From NCBI GenBank assembly GCA_002368795.1, contig DFFG01000010.1:1-23403 (forward strand): a stretch of DNA of 23,403 nt, read 5' to 3'. The translations under genes were made by a program, and so were the position numbers. The notes beneath the pieces were generated by a model. That model was not told the DNA's origin. It worked only from the letters and a program-made list of their open reading frames with translations, and did no database searches. This DNA is from Eubacterium sp. UBA3782 (GTDB taxonomy: Bacteria > Bacillota > Clostridia > Lachnospirales > Lachnospiraceae). The stretch's first letter is position 1. Each line of letters begins with the position of its first letter. Positions 7,921-15,135 of this stretch are shown piece by piece.

Positions 7921-8973
7921 GTGAAAACCATGAAACAGGGTAACGGCATACTCTCCATTATCCTGCTGGCGGGCGGAATTATTCTTCTGGCTGCCGCACT
8001 TGCAATGGATATAATGGGGACCGGTTTTTCCGGCCGCGGAGCGATGCTGATACTCGGTATTATTGCTTTCTTTGTAGGACTCTATCTGGTTCCTACGCTG
8101 AAGCATCACAGGAAAATCGTTTATTTCATTTTCCTGTTCCCGCTTCTTTTCACATTTGCTGTCACGGTCATCATTCCGCTGATCCTGGGTATCGGATATT
8201 CCTTTACCGACTGGACAGGCGTTAAGATCACGCAGAATGTCGGATTAGCAAACTATATGACAATGTTCAAGGATCCTGCCTTTATTTACTCGATTCTTAT
8301 TACATTTGTCTTCGTTATTATCAATATGGTCCTGATCAATGTTGTCGGATTCCTGCTTGCGCTTCTCTGTACTTCATCGATCAAAGGGTCCGGATTCTTC
8401 CGTGCCGCATATTTCCTGCCGAACCTTATCGGCGGTATCGTGCTTGGTTATATCTGGCAGTTCGTTTTCAATAACGTTCTGATCAATATGACAAATAATA
8501 TATCCCTTCTCTCACAATCGAAAACAGCCTTGCTCTGCATAGTAGTTGTTTACCTGTGGCAGTACGGGGGATATATCATGCTCATTTATATCACCGGTCT
8601 TACACAGATTCCGGTCGACGTCCTCGAGGCAGCAGACATTGACGGTGCCACACCGGCCCAGACGCTGTTCCAGATCAAGATTCCGATGATCGCATCCACA
8701 GTTACTATCTGTACATTCCTGACACTGACCTCTGCATTCAAGCAGTTTGATGTCAATATGGCATTGACAAACGGTGCGGGTTCTGTTCAGAACTTTATGG
8801 GCAGCTACCTTTCAAATGGTACCCAGATGCTCGCCCTGAACATTTATAACACAGCTATTGCAAAGAACAGCTATGCAGTCGGTCAGGCGAAAGCGGTTCT
8901 GTTCTTCATTATTCTCGCAATCGTTTCGCTGATTCAGGTTCGCGTGTCTAATAGTAAGGAGGTTGAGCTTTAA
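7921..8973 (+). CDS. Sugar ABC transporter permease, MalF-like
   Basis: This is one of the two membrane subunits that form the sugar channel. It starts at GTG with AGGAGG seven bases upstream. The protein has 350 residues. Two extra hydrophobic segments near the N-terminus (about 9-30 and 40-58) precede the usual permease core beginning near residue 66 (KIVYFIFLFPLL). The EAA loop that docks on the ATPase is visible as EAADIDGATPAQTLFQIKIP (236-255). The stop overlaps the start of the next permease (TAATG), indicating translational coupling. The N-terminal addition is not in the minimal MalF-type core and is worth noting. Confidence 0.93.
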   Translation: MKTMKQGNGILSIILLAGGIILLAAALAMDIMGTGFSGRGAMLILGIIAFFVGLYLVPTLKHHRKIVYFIFLFPLLFTFAVTVIIPLILGIGYSFTDWTGVKITQNVGLANYMTMFKDPAFIYSILITFVFVIINMVLINVVGFLLALLCTSSIKGSGFFRAAYFLPNLIGGIVLGYIWQFVFNNVLINMTNNISLLSQSKTALLCIVVVYLWQYGGYIMLIYITGLTQIPVDVLEAADIDGATPAQTLFQIKIPMIASTVTICTFLTLTSAFKQFDVNMALTNGAGSVQNFMGSYLSNGTQMLALNIYNTAIAKNSYAVGQAKAVLFFIILAIVSLIQVRVSNSKEVEL

Positions 8974-9842
8974 TGTCAGAGACAAAGAAATCAAGAACTC
9001 TCATCCTTACCATAGTAGGTATACTGGTCGCAGTCTATATTTTATTCCCGTTCTATCTGGTAGTACTCAACGCATTTAAGAAACAGACGGATATCGTTGC
9101 CAGTCCGATCGCATGGATAGGCGCATCCGTATCCCAGTTCGTGGCAAATGTTTCGAGTGTCGTTGGAAATTCAAATTTCAACTTCTGGACAGCACTCGGA
9201 TCATCTGTGACCATTACCGTTATTTCCCTTGTCCTTCTTGCTCTTTTCGGTGCTATGGCCGCATGGGTCATCAGCCGGAATAACAGGAAAACATGGGCGA
9301 CCGTTATCTATATGATCTTCATCGCGTCCATGATCATTCCGTTCCAGGTCGTTATGCTTCCGCTTATTTCCACTTTCCGCGATGTTGGAAACTTTATCGG
9401 TATACCGATGCTTCAGTCCATTCCGGGTGCGATCTTCGCATACTGCGGATTCGGCGGAGCCATGACCGTGTTTATTCTGACCGGTTTCATCAAGGGTGTT
9501 CCGTATGATCTGGAAGAGGCGGCAGCAATCGACGGCTGCTCACCGGAAGGCACATTCTTCAAGATCATATTCCCGCTCCTTACACCGGTCATCACGACGG
9601 TTACGATCCTTAACGGTATGTGGATCTGGAACGATTACCTGCTGCCGTCTCTGATGCTTGGAAATAACAGCAAGTATAAAACGCTTCCGGTAGCAGTCCA
9701 GGCGTTTGTCGGATCATACGTAAAACAGTGGGATCTTATCCTCACGGCGGCTCTTCTTGCGATCCTGCCGATGATCATTATTTTCCTGATCGCGCAGAAG
9801 CAGATCATGCATGGCATGGTAGAAGGTGCCGTTAAAGGCTGA
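8973..9842 (+). CDS. Sugar ABC transporter permease, MalG-like
   Basis: This is the partner permease, 289 residues, with six predicted membrane segments starting at ILTIVGILVAVYILFPFYLV. The EAA loop is EEAAAIDGCSPEGTFFKIIF (181-200). It is coupled to the preceding permease by a one-base stop/start overlap. No ATP-binding subunit is encoded anywhere in this locus. Family practice in Firmicutes is to share one MsmK/MsiK-type ATPase among several sugar importers, so that is the likely partner. Confidence 0.93.
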   Translation: MSETKKSRTLILTIVGILVAVYILFPFYLVVLNAFKKQTDIVASPIAWIGASVSQFVANVSSVVGNSNFNFWTALGSSVTITVISLVLLALFGAMAAWVISRNNRKTWATVIYMIFIASMIIPFQVVMLPLISTFRDVGNFIGIPMLQSIPGAIFAYCGFGGAMTVFILTGFIKGVPYDLEEAAAIDGCSPEGTFFKIIFPLLTPVITTVTILNGMWIWNDYLLPSLMLGNNSKYKTLPVAVQAFVGSYVKQWDLILTAALLAILPMIIIFLIAQKQIMHGMVEGAVKG

Positions 9843-9896
9843 TATGCTGAAAGATCAATAATGCTGTTGAAAACACAGCCATATTCAGATGTTCAC

Positions 9897-9934
9897 GGGA
9901 GGCTCTGCATGCAGCATGCGGCCTCCCTGTTTTA
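9897..9934 (+). terminator. Hairpin between the permease and DUF624 genes (partial terminator)
   Basis: GGGAGGC (9897-9903) pairs with GCCTCCC (9921-9927), with an inner GCATGC self-pairing region. TGTTTTA follows, a short T-tract. It sits 55 bases after the permease stop, so it may reduce read-through into the DUF624-malQ pair. Confidence 0.55.
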
Positions 9935-9946
9935 CAGGGATTTTCA

Positions 9947-10624
9947 ATGAGTAATTTTTTCAGTACGGACGGTTTCCTGTGGCGTGCCATGAGAGACCTG
10001 ACAACATTGGTCATCTTAAATATCATAACCCTGCTCTGCTGTGTCCCCGTGATCACAGCAGGGGCAGCACTTGCTTCCATGCACTATGTCTTCTTTCAGA
10101 TGATCGAAAATCAGGAAGGACATATAGTGCTTACTTTTTTCCGGCAGTTCAGGGACAATTTGAAGAATGCTACGCCGATCTGGCTGATCCTTCTGACAGC
10201 AGGATTCCTTTTGTATATTGAATACGGGGTTTTTAAGGGTATGGACGGTACAGGCAGGATCGGGATCGTTTTTATTTATGCAGGAGTTCTCATTCTCGCC
10301 ATGCTCTCGGTTTGGCTGTTTCCTCTTACATCCAAGTTTGTACTTTCGCTCGGGAACTGTTTCAGGAATGCATTCTATCTTTGTATTACGAAACTGATCC
10401 GTACCTTTGCCATGGTTCTTATTATGGCTGTGATTCCTTTTATTCTTACCCAGGATATGCACCTGCTGCCTTTGGCTTTCCTGTTTGGTCTTTCCTTTCC
10501 GGGATACCTATGCGCACTGATCTGTCATCCCGTCTTCAAGGATATGATCCTCAAAATGCAGAAGCAGCAGGAAGGACCGGCTGATGAAGAAGGATCAATT
10601 GATCAGGAAGGAGATCTGACATGA
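9947..10624 (+). CDS. DUF624 (YesL-like) integral membrane protein
   Basis: This 225-residue protein has about five hydrophobic segments and the N-terminal pattern typical of the YesL/DUF624 family (a short polar start, then LVILNIITLLCCVPVITAG). The family is of unknown biochemical function but is repeatedly found beside carbohydrate ABC transporters in Firmicutes, where an accessory role is suspected. The C-terminus is acidic and polar (about 206-225). The SD is weak (CAGGGAT). The last four bases overlap the malQ start (ATGA), so the two genes are translationally coupled. Confidence 0.85.
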   Translation: MSNFFSTDGFLWRAMRDLTTLVILNIITLLCCVPVITAGAALASMHYVFFQMIENQEGHIVLTFFRQFRDNLKNATPIWLILLTAGFLLYIEYGVFKGMDGTGRIGIVFIYAGVLILAMLSVWLFPLTSKFVLSLGNCFRNAFYLCITKLIRTFAMVLIMAVIPFILTQDMHLLPLAFLFGLSFPGYLCALICHPVFKDMILKMQKQQEGPADEEGSIDQEGDLT

Positions 10625-12117
10625 GAAAAAGTGGTATTCTGCTTCCGGTATTCAGTCTTCCGGGAGAATTCGGGATCGGATGTTTTTCAGATGAAGCATA
10701 TGGTTTTATTGATTTTCTGAAGGGGGCAGGGCAGAGCTGCTGGCAGATCCTTCCGTTGGGACCGACCGGTTACGGGGATTCTCCTTACCAGGCATTTTCC
10801 ACTTTTGCCGGGAACCCGTATTTTATCGACCTGAAGCAGCTTATAAAACAGGGCCTTTTAAGCGAAGAGGAATGCGCCGGCGCGCATTTGGGAGAGGATC
10901 CCGGCCAGGTCGATTACGGGAAGCTGTTCACGAACAGAATGCCGCTTCTTGAGAAGGCTTATTCCAGGAGCAGGCATCAGGGCACTATGGAATTTGAGCG
11001 GTTCCGGGAACAGAACGCATTCTGGCTCAGCGATTATGCACTCTTTATGGCTGTAAAAGATTTTTACGGGGGAGCACCTCTTTCTGTCTGGGACAGCGCG
11101 ATTGCGGCACATGAAAGGGAAGCTGTAAGGATCTGGGGAGAAAAGCTTGCAGATAAGGTTGGCTTTTATGAATATATCCAGTATGAGTTTTCCCGTGAAT
11201 GGAAAGCGCTGAAGGAATATGCCGGAAGATCCGGGATACAGATTATAGGTGATATTCCGATTTATGTGTCTGCCGACAGTTCTGATTTCTGGGCAAACAG
11301 AGAGCTGTTTCAGCTGGATGCGCGGGGCATGGTCCGAATGATCGCCGGGGTCCCGCCGGATGGTTTTTCAGCAGATGGTCAGGTCTGGGGGAATCCGCTT
11401 TACAACTGGGAAGTACATGAAAAGACCGGCTACGAATGGTGGATCAGGCGTATCGGCAAATGCCTGGAGCTTTATGATGTGATCCGGATCGATCATTTCA
11501 GAGGCTTCGATGAATATTTTGCTATCCCGGCTGAGGCTGGTACAGCAAAGAACGGTCATTGGGAAAAGGGACCCGGCATCAGACTGTTTAAAGCAATCGA
11601 AGAAAACTACGGCAGGATATCCATTATTGCAGAGGATCTTGGATATGTGACGGATTCGGTTCGTCAGCTTGTAAAGGATACCGGTTTTCCAAACATGAAG
11701 ATCCTGGAATTTGCCTTTGACTCCAGAGATTCTACAGGCGCACAGGAATATCTCCCATACACATACGGCTCTAATTGTGTGGTATACACGGGGACCCACG
11801 ACAATGAGACACTGAGAGGATGGATTGATAATATTCTGCCGGAGGAGCTGGAGACGGTAAAGGATTACCTTGATGTGCGTACGGAAGACCCCATGGAGAT
11901 CGTGGATAAAATGATCAGGATGGGCATGTCCTCTGTTGCGGAGCTCTGTGTGATCCCGCTTCAGGATTATCTCGGACTCGATAATACAGCCAGAATGAAC
12001 CAGCCTTCTACATTTGGAACGAACTGGAAATGGAGAGCATCTGAAAAGGATCTTTCCGAGGAACTGCTCGAAAAGATCAGGAAGCTGACTGTACTATATG
12101 GCAGGGAACCCGGCTGA
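10621..12117 (+). CDS. malQ: 4-alpha-glucanotransferase (amylomaltase, GH77)
   Basis: This cytoplasmic enzyme transfers alpha-1,4-glucan segments between maltodextrins, releasing glucose. It has 498 residues, typical of bacterial amylomaltases. The start RKSGILLPVFSLPGEFGIG is the family signature. Catalytic residues are visible: nucleophile D291 in IRIDHFRGFDE, acid/base E338 in IIAEDLG, and D394 in GTHDNETLRG. SPYQAFS (54-60) and NPLYNW (258-263) are also conserved. AAGGAG lies upstream inside the DUF624 gene. It completes the maltodextrin pathway with the two glucosidases, and a strong terminator follows. Confidence 0.95.
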   Translation: MRKSGILLPVFSLPGEFGIGCFSDEAYGFIDFLKGAGQSCWQILPLGPTGYGDSPYQAFSTFAGNPYFIDLKQLIKQGLLSEEECAGAHLGEDPGQVDYGKLFTNRMPLLEKAYSRSRHQGTMEFERFREQNAFWLSDYALFMAVKDFYGGAPLSVWDSAIAAHEREAVRIWGEKLADKVGFYEYIQYEFSREWKALKEYAGRSGIQIIGDIPIYVSADSSDFWANRELFQLDARGMVRMIAGVPPDGFSADGQVWGNPLYNWEVHEKTGYEWWIRRIGKCLELYDVIRIDHFRGFDEYFAIPAEAGTAKNGHWEKGPGIRLFKAIEENYGRISIIAEDLGYVTDSVRQLVKDTGFPNMKILEFAFDSRDSTGAQEYLPYTYGSNCVVYTGTHDNETLRGWIDNILPEELETVKDYLDVRTEDPMEIVDKMIRMGMSSVAELCVIPLQDYLGLDNTARMNQPSTFGTNWKWRASEKDLSEELLEKIRKLTVLYGREPG

Positions 12118-12131
12118 CCATGGGATAACGA

Positions 12132-12174
12132 CAGGCTGCAGCTTTTGTAATGGAAGGCTGCAGTCTGATTTTTT
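12132..12174 (+). terminator. Rho-independent terminator of the ABC-malQ operon
   Basis: A 14-bp stem (12132-12145 with 12154-12167, two G-T wobbles) with an 8-base loop is followed by A and six T. It lies 15 bases after the malQ stop. Confidence 0.88.
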
Positions 12175-12403
12175 GGAAAAGCGGAATGAACGGGTACAGG
12201 GATAAGCAGGTCAAACCTTACGACCGCTCTGGACATCTGCCGAAGGTTCATGATACAGTATGGGAGGCTTCGGATAGCAAGAGTACTGTCGAAAGCTTTG
12301 GCAAGCCCTTCACTGAATTTCGGTGTAAGTTGGGAAAATGTTGACATGATTTGTTGGCAGGTATCCTTTGAGTATCGAAAAAAACTGTAAAAAACAGCCC
12401 TGC
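12175..12403. other. Intergenic stretch at the island's right end, possible gene remnant
   Basis: No recognisable gene is present. One plus-strand frame is open from after the TGA near 12187 to a TAA at 12388-12390. From an ATG at 12250 it would give 46 residues ending VSFEYRKKL. A minus-strand frame also crosses the region. The place, next to the att-like repeat, is where an integrase remnant would be expected, but no integrase motif can be seen. Confidence 0.3.
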
Positions 12404-12427
12404 CGTGTGGGTTCGATTCCCACCGCC
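12404..12427 (+). repeat. Right copy of 24-bp direct repeat (tRNA-Leu 3'-end remnant, att-like)
   Basis: It is identical to 1514-1537 and holds a complete T-arm (GTGGG-TTCGATT-CCCAC) plus four acceptor bases. No tRNA 5' half precedes it, so it is a remnant and not a functional tRNA. The bases after it (AGAA) differ from the intact tRNA (GGCA) at two of four positions. Confidence 0.8.
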
Positions 12428-12441
12428 AGAATTAACAAAAT

Positions 12442-12473
12442 AAAAAGGGCTGCCATACCGACAGCCCCTTTTT
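12442..12473 (+). terminator. Rho-independent terminator after the tRNA remnant
   Basis: GGGCTG (12447-12452) pairs with CAGCCC (12462-12467), flanked by an A-run on the left and five T on the right. If the island view is right, this may be the original terminator of tRNA-Leu, displaced by the insertion. Confidence 0.8.
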
Positions 12474-12556
12474 CACATCAGCAGGAATCGTTCCGCTCTT
12501 TTAAGCGGTGGGCTTTAACAGGCATAATTTAAAGATGACGGTTTGACGGAGAAGAT

Positions 12557-12847
12557 ATGAGAGAAGATTACTTAAGTGAGATCGGAAGGACAGAGCGGTT
12601 TCTGAGCCGGAAGCTTCGGAAGAGCGGTTACGTTTTCATGTACAAGTATTATGAGCAGGACGGCGTACGACTGGAGCCCGTTTCCGGGGAGCTGCCGGAG
12701 CCGGACCGGCGGAAGGCCTTCCACGAGATCGAGGTGTATGAAAATCTGGATGAGGGCGGTACGGTCGAGGTCTGGAAACAGGTCATGGCCATCAACCGGC
12801 AGGAGACGCTGGTGGATATCCGCACGATCCCGGAGGATTTTGGATGA
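12557..12847 (+). CDS. Small hypothetical protein (96 residues)
   Basis: I do not recognise this gene. The protein is soluble, charged and mildly acidic, without signal or membrane segment. It has a basic N-terminal helix-like part (RTERFLSRKLRKSG) and an acidic C-terminal half rich in short beta-like stretches (FHEIEVYENLDEGGTVEVWK). GGAG at 12548-12551 lies five bases before the ATG. High-GC third positions (CTGGAG, GTGGAT) match the chromosomal genes to the right, supporting real coding. It is followed 36 bases later by the phosphopantetheinyl transferase gene and may share its transcript. Confidence 0.6.
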   Translation: MREDYLSEIGRTERFLSRKLRKSGYVFMYKYYEQDGVRLEPVSGELPEPDRRKAFHEIEVYENLDEGGTVEVWKQVMAINRQETLVDIRTIPEDFG

Positions 12848-12883
12848 GTACAGCAGGGGGATGCCCTAAAAGTAAGTGGTCAG

Positions 12884-13549
12884 ATGATTAGGATATACAG
12901 TTTTGAAGACAGCACAAAAGAGCGCAGACAGGCAAGGATCCTGGCTGCTGTCAGGGCATACACAGAGCAGCTGGGTATGCCTTTTCGTGATGCTGAAGAC
13001 TGGCGGATCGATAAAACCGACAGAGGGAAGCCGTTTTTTGCTTTCCATCCGGAAATCAGCATTTCTATCACCGACAGTGACGGACACTGGATGATGGCAT
13101 TTTCCGATGGGAAGATAGGCATCGACCTGCAGCGTCGCCGTGTACGTGGGGATCGGGAAAGACTGGCAAAGCGTTTTTTCCATCTGGCGGAAGCGGCATG
13201 GATCCTGGAGGCTGCGGATGAGGCATCCGCCACAGAGCGTTTTTTTCGTATCTGGACAGCAAAGGAAGCCTATGTCAAATACACCGGGCAGGGCATCGAC
13301 AATGGCTTTTCTGAGTTTTCTGTGCTGCCGGAATCAGACCAGGTAATGGCAGAGGCAGGGATGCGGTCCGCCCTGGGAGCAAAGTTCCTCTATCTTCCGG
13401 TTATCGATGGCTGTGAATTCTGTATCTGTGTACCGGAGGGTGCCTCGCCGGAGGGGCGGATCTGTTTTATGGAAACTGATCCTAGAGAGGGTGCCGGTTT
13501 TGGAATGAAAGAGATATGCGCATTTACAGCAGAGGGGGCTGCCCATTAA
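12884..13549 (+). CDS. 4'-phosphopantetheinyl transferase superfamily protein (Sfp-like, divergent)
   Basis: Members move phosphopantetheine from CoA to a serine of carrier proteins. The 221-residue protein has the Sfp layout: GKPFF near 46-50, ISISITDSDGHW near 60-71 at the place of the usual NLSHS motif, IGIDLQ near 80-85, RFF near 99-101, and FRIWTAKEAYVKYTGQG near 121-137. The metal-site Asp of GIDxE and the Glu of WTxKEA are kept. The His of the SHS motif is replaced by Thr-Asp, and the Glu of GIDxE by Gln. The fold assignment is fairly safe, while full activity is less so. The SD is poor. No carrier-protein or synthase gene lies nearby, so the target could be the fatty-acid carrier or an unlinked synthase. 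Confidence 0.8.
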   Translation: MIRIYSFEDSTKERRQARILAAVRAYTEQLGMPFRDAEDWRIDKTDRGKPFFAFHPEISISITDSDGHWMMAFSDGKIGIDLQRRRVRGDRERLAKRFFHLAEAAWILEAADEASATERFFRIWTAKEAYVKYTGQGIDNGFSEFSVLPESDQVMAEAGMRSALGAKFLYLPVIDGCEFCICVPEGASPEGRICFMETDPREGAGFGMKEICAFTAEGAAH

Positions 13550-13613
13550 ATATAGAAAAAAACTGCGAAAGAGCTTTTGGCATCTTTCGCCCAAGGCATA
13601 GAACACCGAGGCG

Positions 13614-13668
13614 TCCTGGTCATGCAGAGATATCCTGGTCATACAGAGATATTCTGGTCAGACAGGGG
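13614..13668 (+). repeat. 19-bp imperfect tandem repeat, about 2.8 copies
   Basis: The unit TCCTGGTCATGCAGAGATA (13614-13632) is followed by a copy with one change (13633-13651) and a degenerate copy (13652-13668). It lies between the transferase and HAD genes. A hairpin GCGAAAGA/TCTTTCGC (13565-13590) precedes it without a T-tract. Confidence 0.7.
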
Positions 13669-13692
13669 CGACCTGGGGAAGGAGTTTGATCA

Positions 13693-14529
13693 TTGAAAGT
13701 CAGATGTATCGCAATGGATCTTGACGGAACTACGTTATATGATGCAAAGACTCTCAGCGAAGGCAACAGAAAGGCGCTGGTCTCTGCCATAGAGCAGGGC
13801 GTGCAGGTGGTGGCAGCCAGCGGCAGGGTGTTCCGGTCGCTGCCGGAAGCATTGCTTTCCATACCCGGCATGGGCTATGCGATCACCTCCAACGGGGCCG
13901 CCATCTATCATCTTCCGGATACCTGTATCCGGCGGACCATGCATGACCCGGAAAATGTGCAGAAGATCGTGGAGATCTATCGGACCTACCGGGAACAGAC
14001 GCCGTTTATTACCATGGAGACTTTTATCGACGGAAGCGTCTATGGGGAATATCGTTACCTGGAGGAGCCGACCGCCTTTGGCGCTGCTCCCGGCTATCGG
14101 GAATACGTCAAGCGGACACGAATCGGCGTGGAGGAGATCGGCAGCTTTGTGCTAGAACATAGGGGTACCCTGGATGGCCTGGATCTGGTCGTCGGGGATC
14201 CTTCGCTGCGGCCGGAGATCCGGGAGAGGATAAAGAGTGAGGTAAAAGGGATCCTGGTGACCGGGTCCGTGCCCCAGAGGATCGAGACCTGCAGCGGACA
14301 GGCCGGAAAGGGCAATGCCCTGCGGTGGCTGCTGAAGGAGCTGGATATCCCGGCGGAGGCGTGCGCTGCCTTTGGGGATGCCGACAACGATATCGACCTG
14401 CTGCAGGCAGCCGGGATCGGTATTGCCGTGGAAAACGCGACGGAGGGCTGCAAGGCAGCCGCTGACTATGTTACAAAGGCCTGCCGGGAGGATGGCGTCG
14501 CCTGGGCGATCGAGCACATTCTTAGCTAG
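13693..14529 (+). CDS. HAD-superfamily Cof-type sugar-phosphate phosphatase
   Basis: This predicted cytoplasmic phosphatase acts on sugar phosphates or similar small metabolites; the natural substrate cannot be read from sequence. The 278-residue protein has the HAD motifs in order: DLDGT with nucleophile D9 and acid/base D11, SGR with S43, a motif III lysine near 206 (GKGNALRWL), and GDADND (228-233) for magnesium. A cap domain lies between motifs II and III, as in Cof subfamily IIB. The start is a TTG, supported by GGAAGGAG at 13677-13684, eight bases upstream; no ATG fits. The tadA gene follows after 15 bases, so they probably share an mRNA. Confidence 0.9.
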   Translation: MKVRCIAMDLDGTTLYDAKTLSEGNRKALVSAIEQGVQVVAASGRVFRSLPEALLSIPGMGYAITSNGAAIYHLPDTCIRRTMHDPENVQKIVEIYRTYREQTPFITMETFIDGSVYGEYRYLEEPTAFGAAPGYREYVKRTRIGVEEIGSFVLEHRGTLDGLDLVVGDPSLRPEIRERIKSEVKGILVTGSVPQRIETCSGQAGKGNALRWLLKELDIPAEACAAFGDADNDIDLLQAAGIGIAVENATEGCKAAADYVTKACREDGVAWAIEHILS

Positions 14530-14544
14530 GCCGAAAGGAAGCCT

Positions 14545-15132
14545 ATGTCTTACAGTGAAAAAGCCTTTGAGCGGAAACGCAGGAGGCTGGAAGCAAAACA
14601 GAAGCAGGAGGAAGAGCGAAGGCTCCTTCAGGAGAAGGAAGCGGCTGCTCTCCGTAAAGCGCAGGAGAAATTCATGCGCGCTGCTCTTCGGGAAGCCGCA
14701 AAGGCAGAAGCACTGAACGAGGTCCCGATCGGATGCGTGATCGTGAAGGATGACCGGATCATCGCCAGGGGATATAACCGGAGAAATACGGATCACAGCA
14801 CACTTTCTCACGCGGAGCTGAACGCGATGCGGAAGGCAGACCGGAAGCTGGGCGACTGGCGTCTGGAAGGCTGCACGATGTATGTGACCCTGGAGCCCTG
14901 CCAGATGTGTGCCGGGGCTCTGGTGCAGGCCAGGATCGATGAGGTCGTGATCGGGTGCATGAATCCAAAGGCCGGCTGTGCCGGATCGGTCATGAACCTG
15001 ATGCAGGTACCAGCCTTCAATCATCAGGTGCGGATCGTGCGCGGGGTTCTGGAGGAGACGTGCAGCCAGATGCTGACCGATTTCTTCACAAGGCTGCGGG
15101 AACAAAAGGAAAGAGAAAAGGAGCACAGATAA
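14545..15132 (+). CDS. tadA: tRNA-specific adenosine deaminase with N-terminal helical extension
   Basis: TadA deaminates A34 of tRNA-Arg to inosine. The zinc-binding deaminase core is clear: HAE at 89-91 (E91 is the proton shuttle) and PCQMC at 118-122. NEVPIGCVIV near 58-67 is the family opening. The full frame is 195 residues, longer than the usual 150-165, because of about 43 highly charged residues (RKRRRLEAKQKQEEERR) likely to form a helix or coiled coil. An ATG at 14674 has AGGAG at 14663-14667 six bases upstream and would give a standard 152-residue enzyme. The first ATG also has an SD (AAAGGAA). Either or both may be used. The phosphodiesterase gene starts three bases after the stop. 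Confidence 0.92.
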   Translation: MSYSEKAFERKRRRLEAKQKQEEERRLLQEKEAAALRKAQEKFMRAALREAAKAEALNEVPIGCVIVKDDRIIARGYNRRNTDHSTLSHAELNAMRKADRKLGDWRLEGCTMYVTLEPCQMCAGALVQARIDEVVIGCMNPKAGCAGSVMNLMQVPAFNHQVRIVRGVLEETCSQMLTDFFTRLREQKEREKEHR

Positions 15133-15135
15133 AAG

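Larger units (their letters stand above)
1514..12427. mobile_element. Putative tRNA-Leu-flanked genomic island carrying alpha-glucan utilisation genes (no integrase seen)
   Basis: Two exact 24-bp direct copies of the tRNA-Leu T-arm and acceptor end lie at 1514-1537, inside the intact tRNA, and at 12404-12427. They enclose about 10.9 kb. GC in sampled lines is about 27-47% inside and about 57-67% outside. All the genes inside belong to one catabolic theme. Integration at the 3' end of a tRNA gene, leaving one intact tRNA and one 3' remnant, is typical of tyrosine-recombinase elements. No integrase, excisionase or transfer gene is present, so this would be a decayed or passively acquired island. 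After the core, the remnant reads AGAA where the tRNA reads GGCA, so drift or a different donor tRNA is possible. Confidence 0.45.

Noticed and set aside
13614..13668. CRISPR array
   Set aside because: The repeats are directly adjacent with no spacers, only about 2.8 copies, and no cas gene is present.
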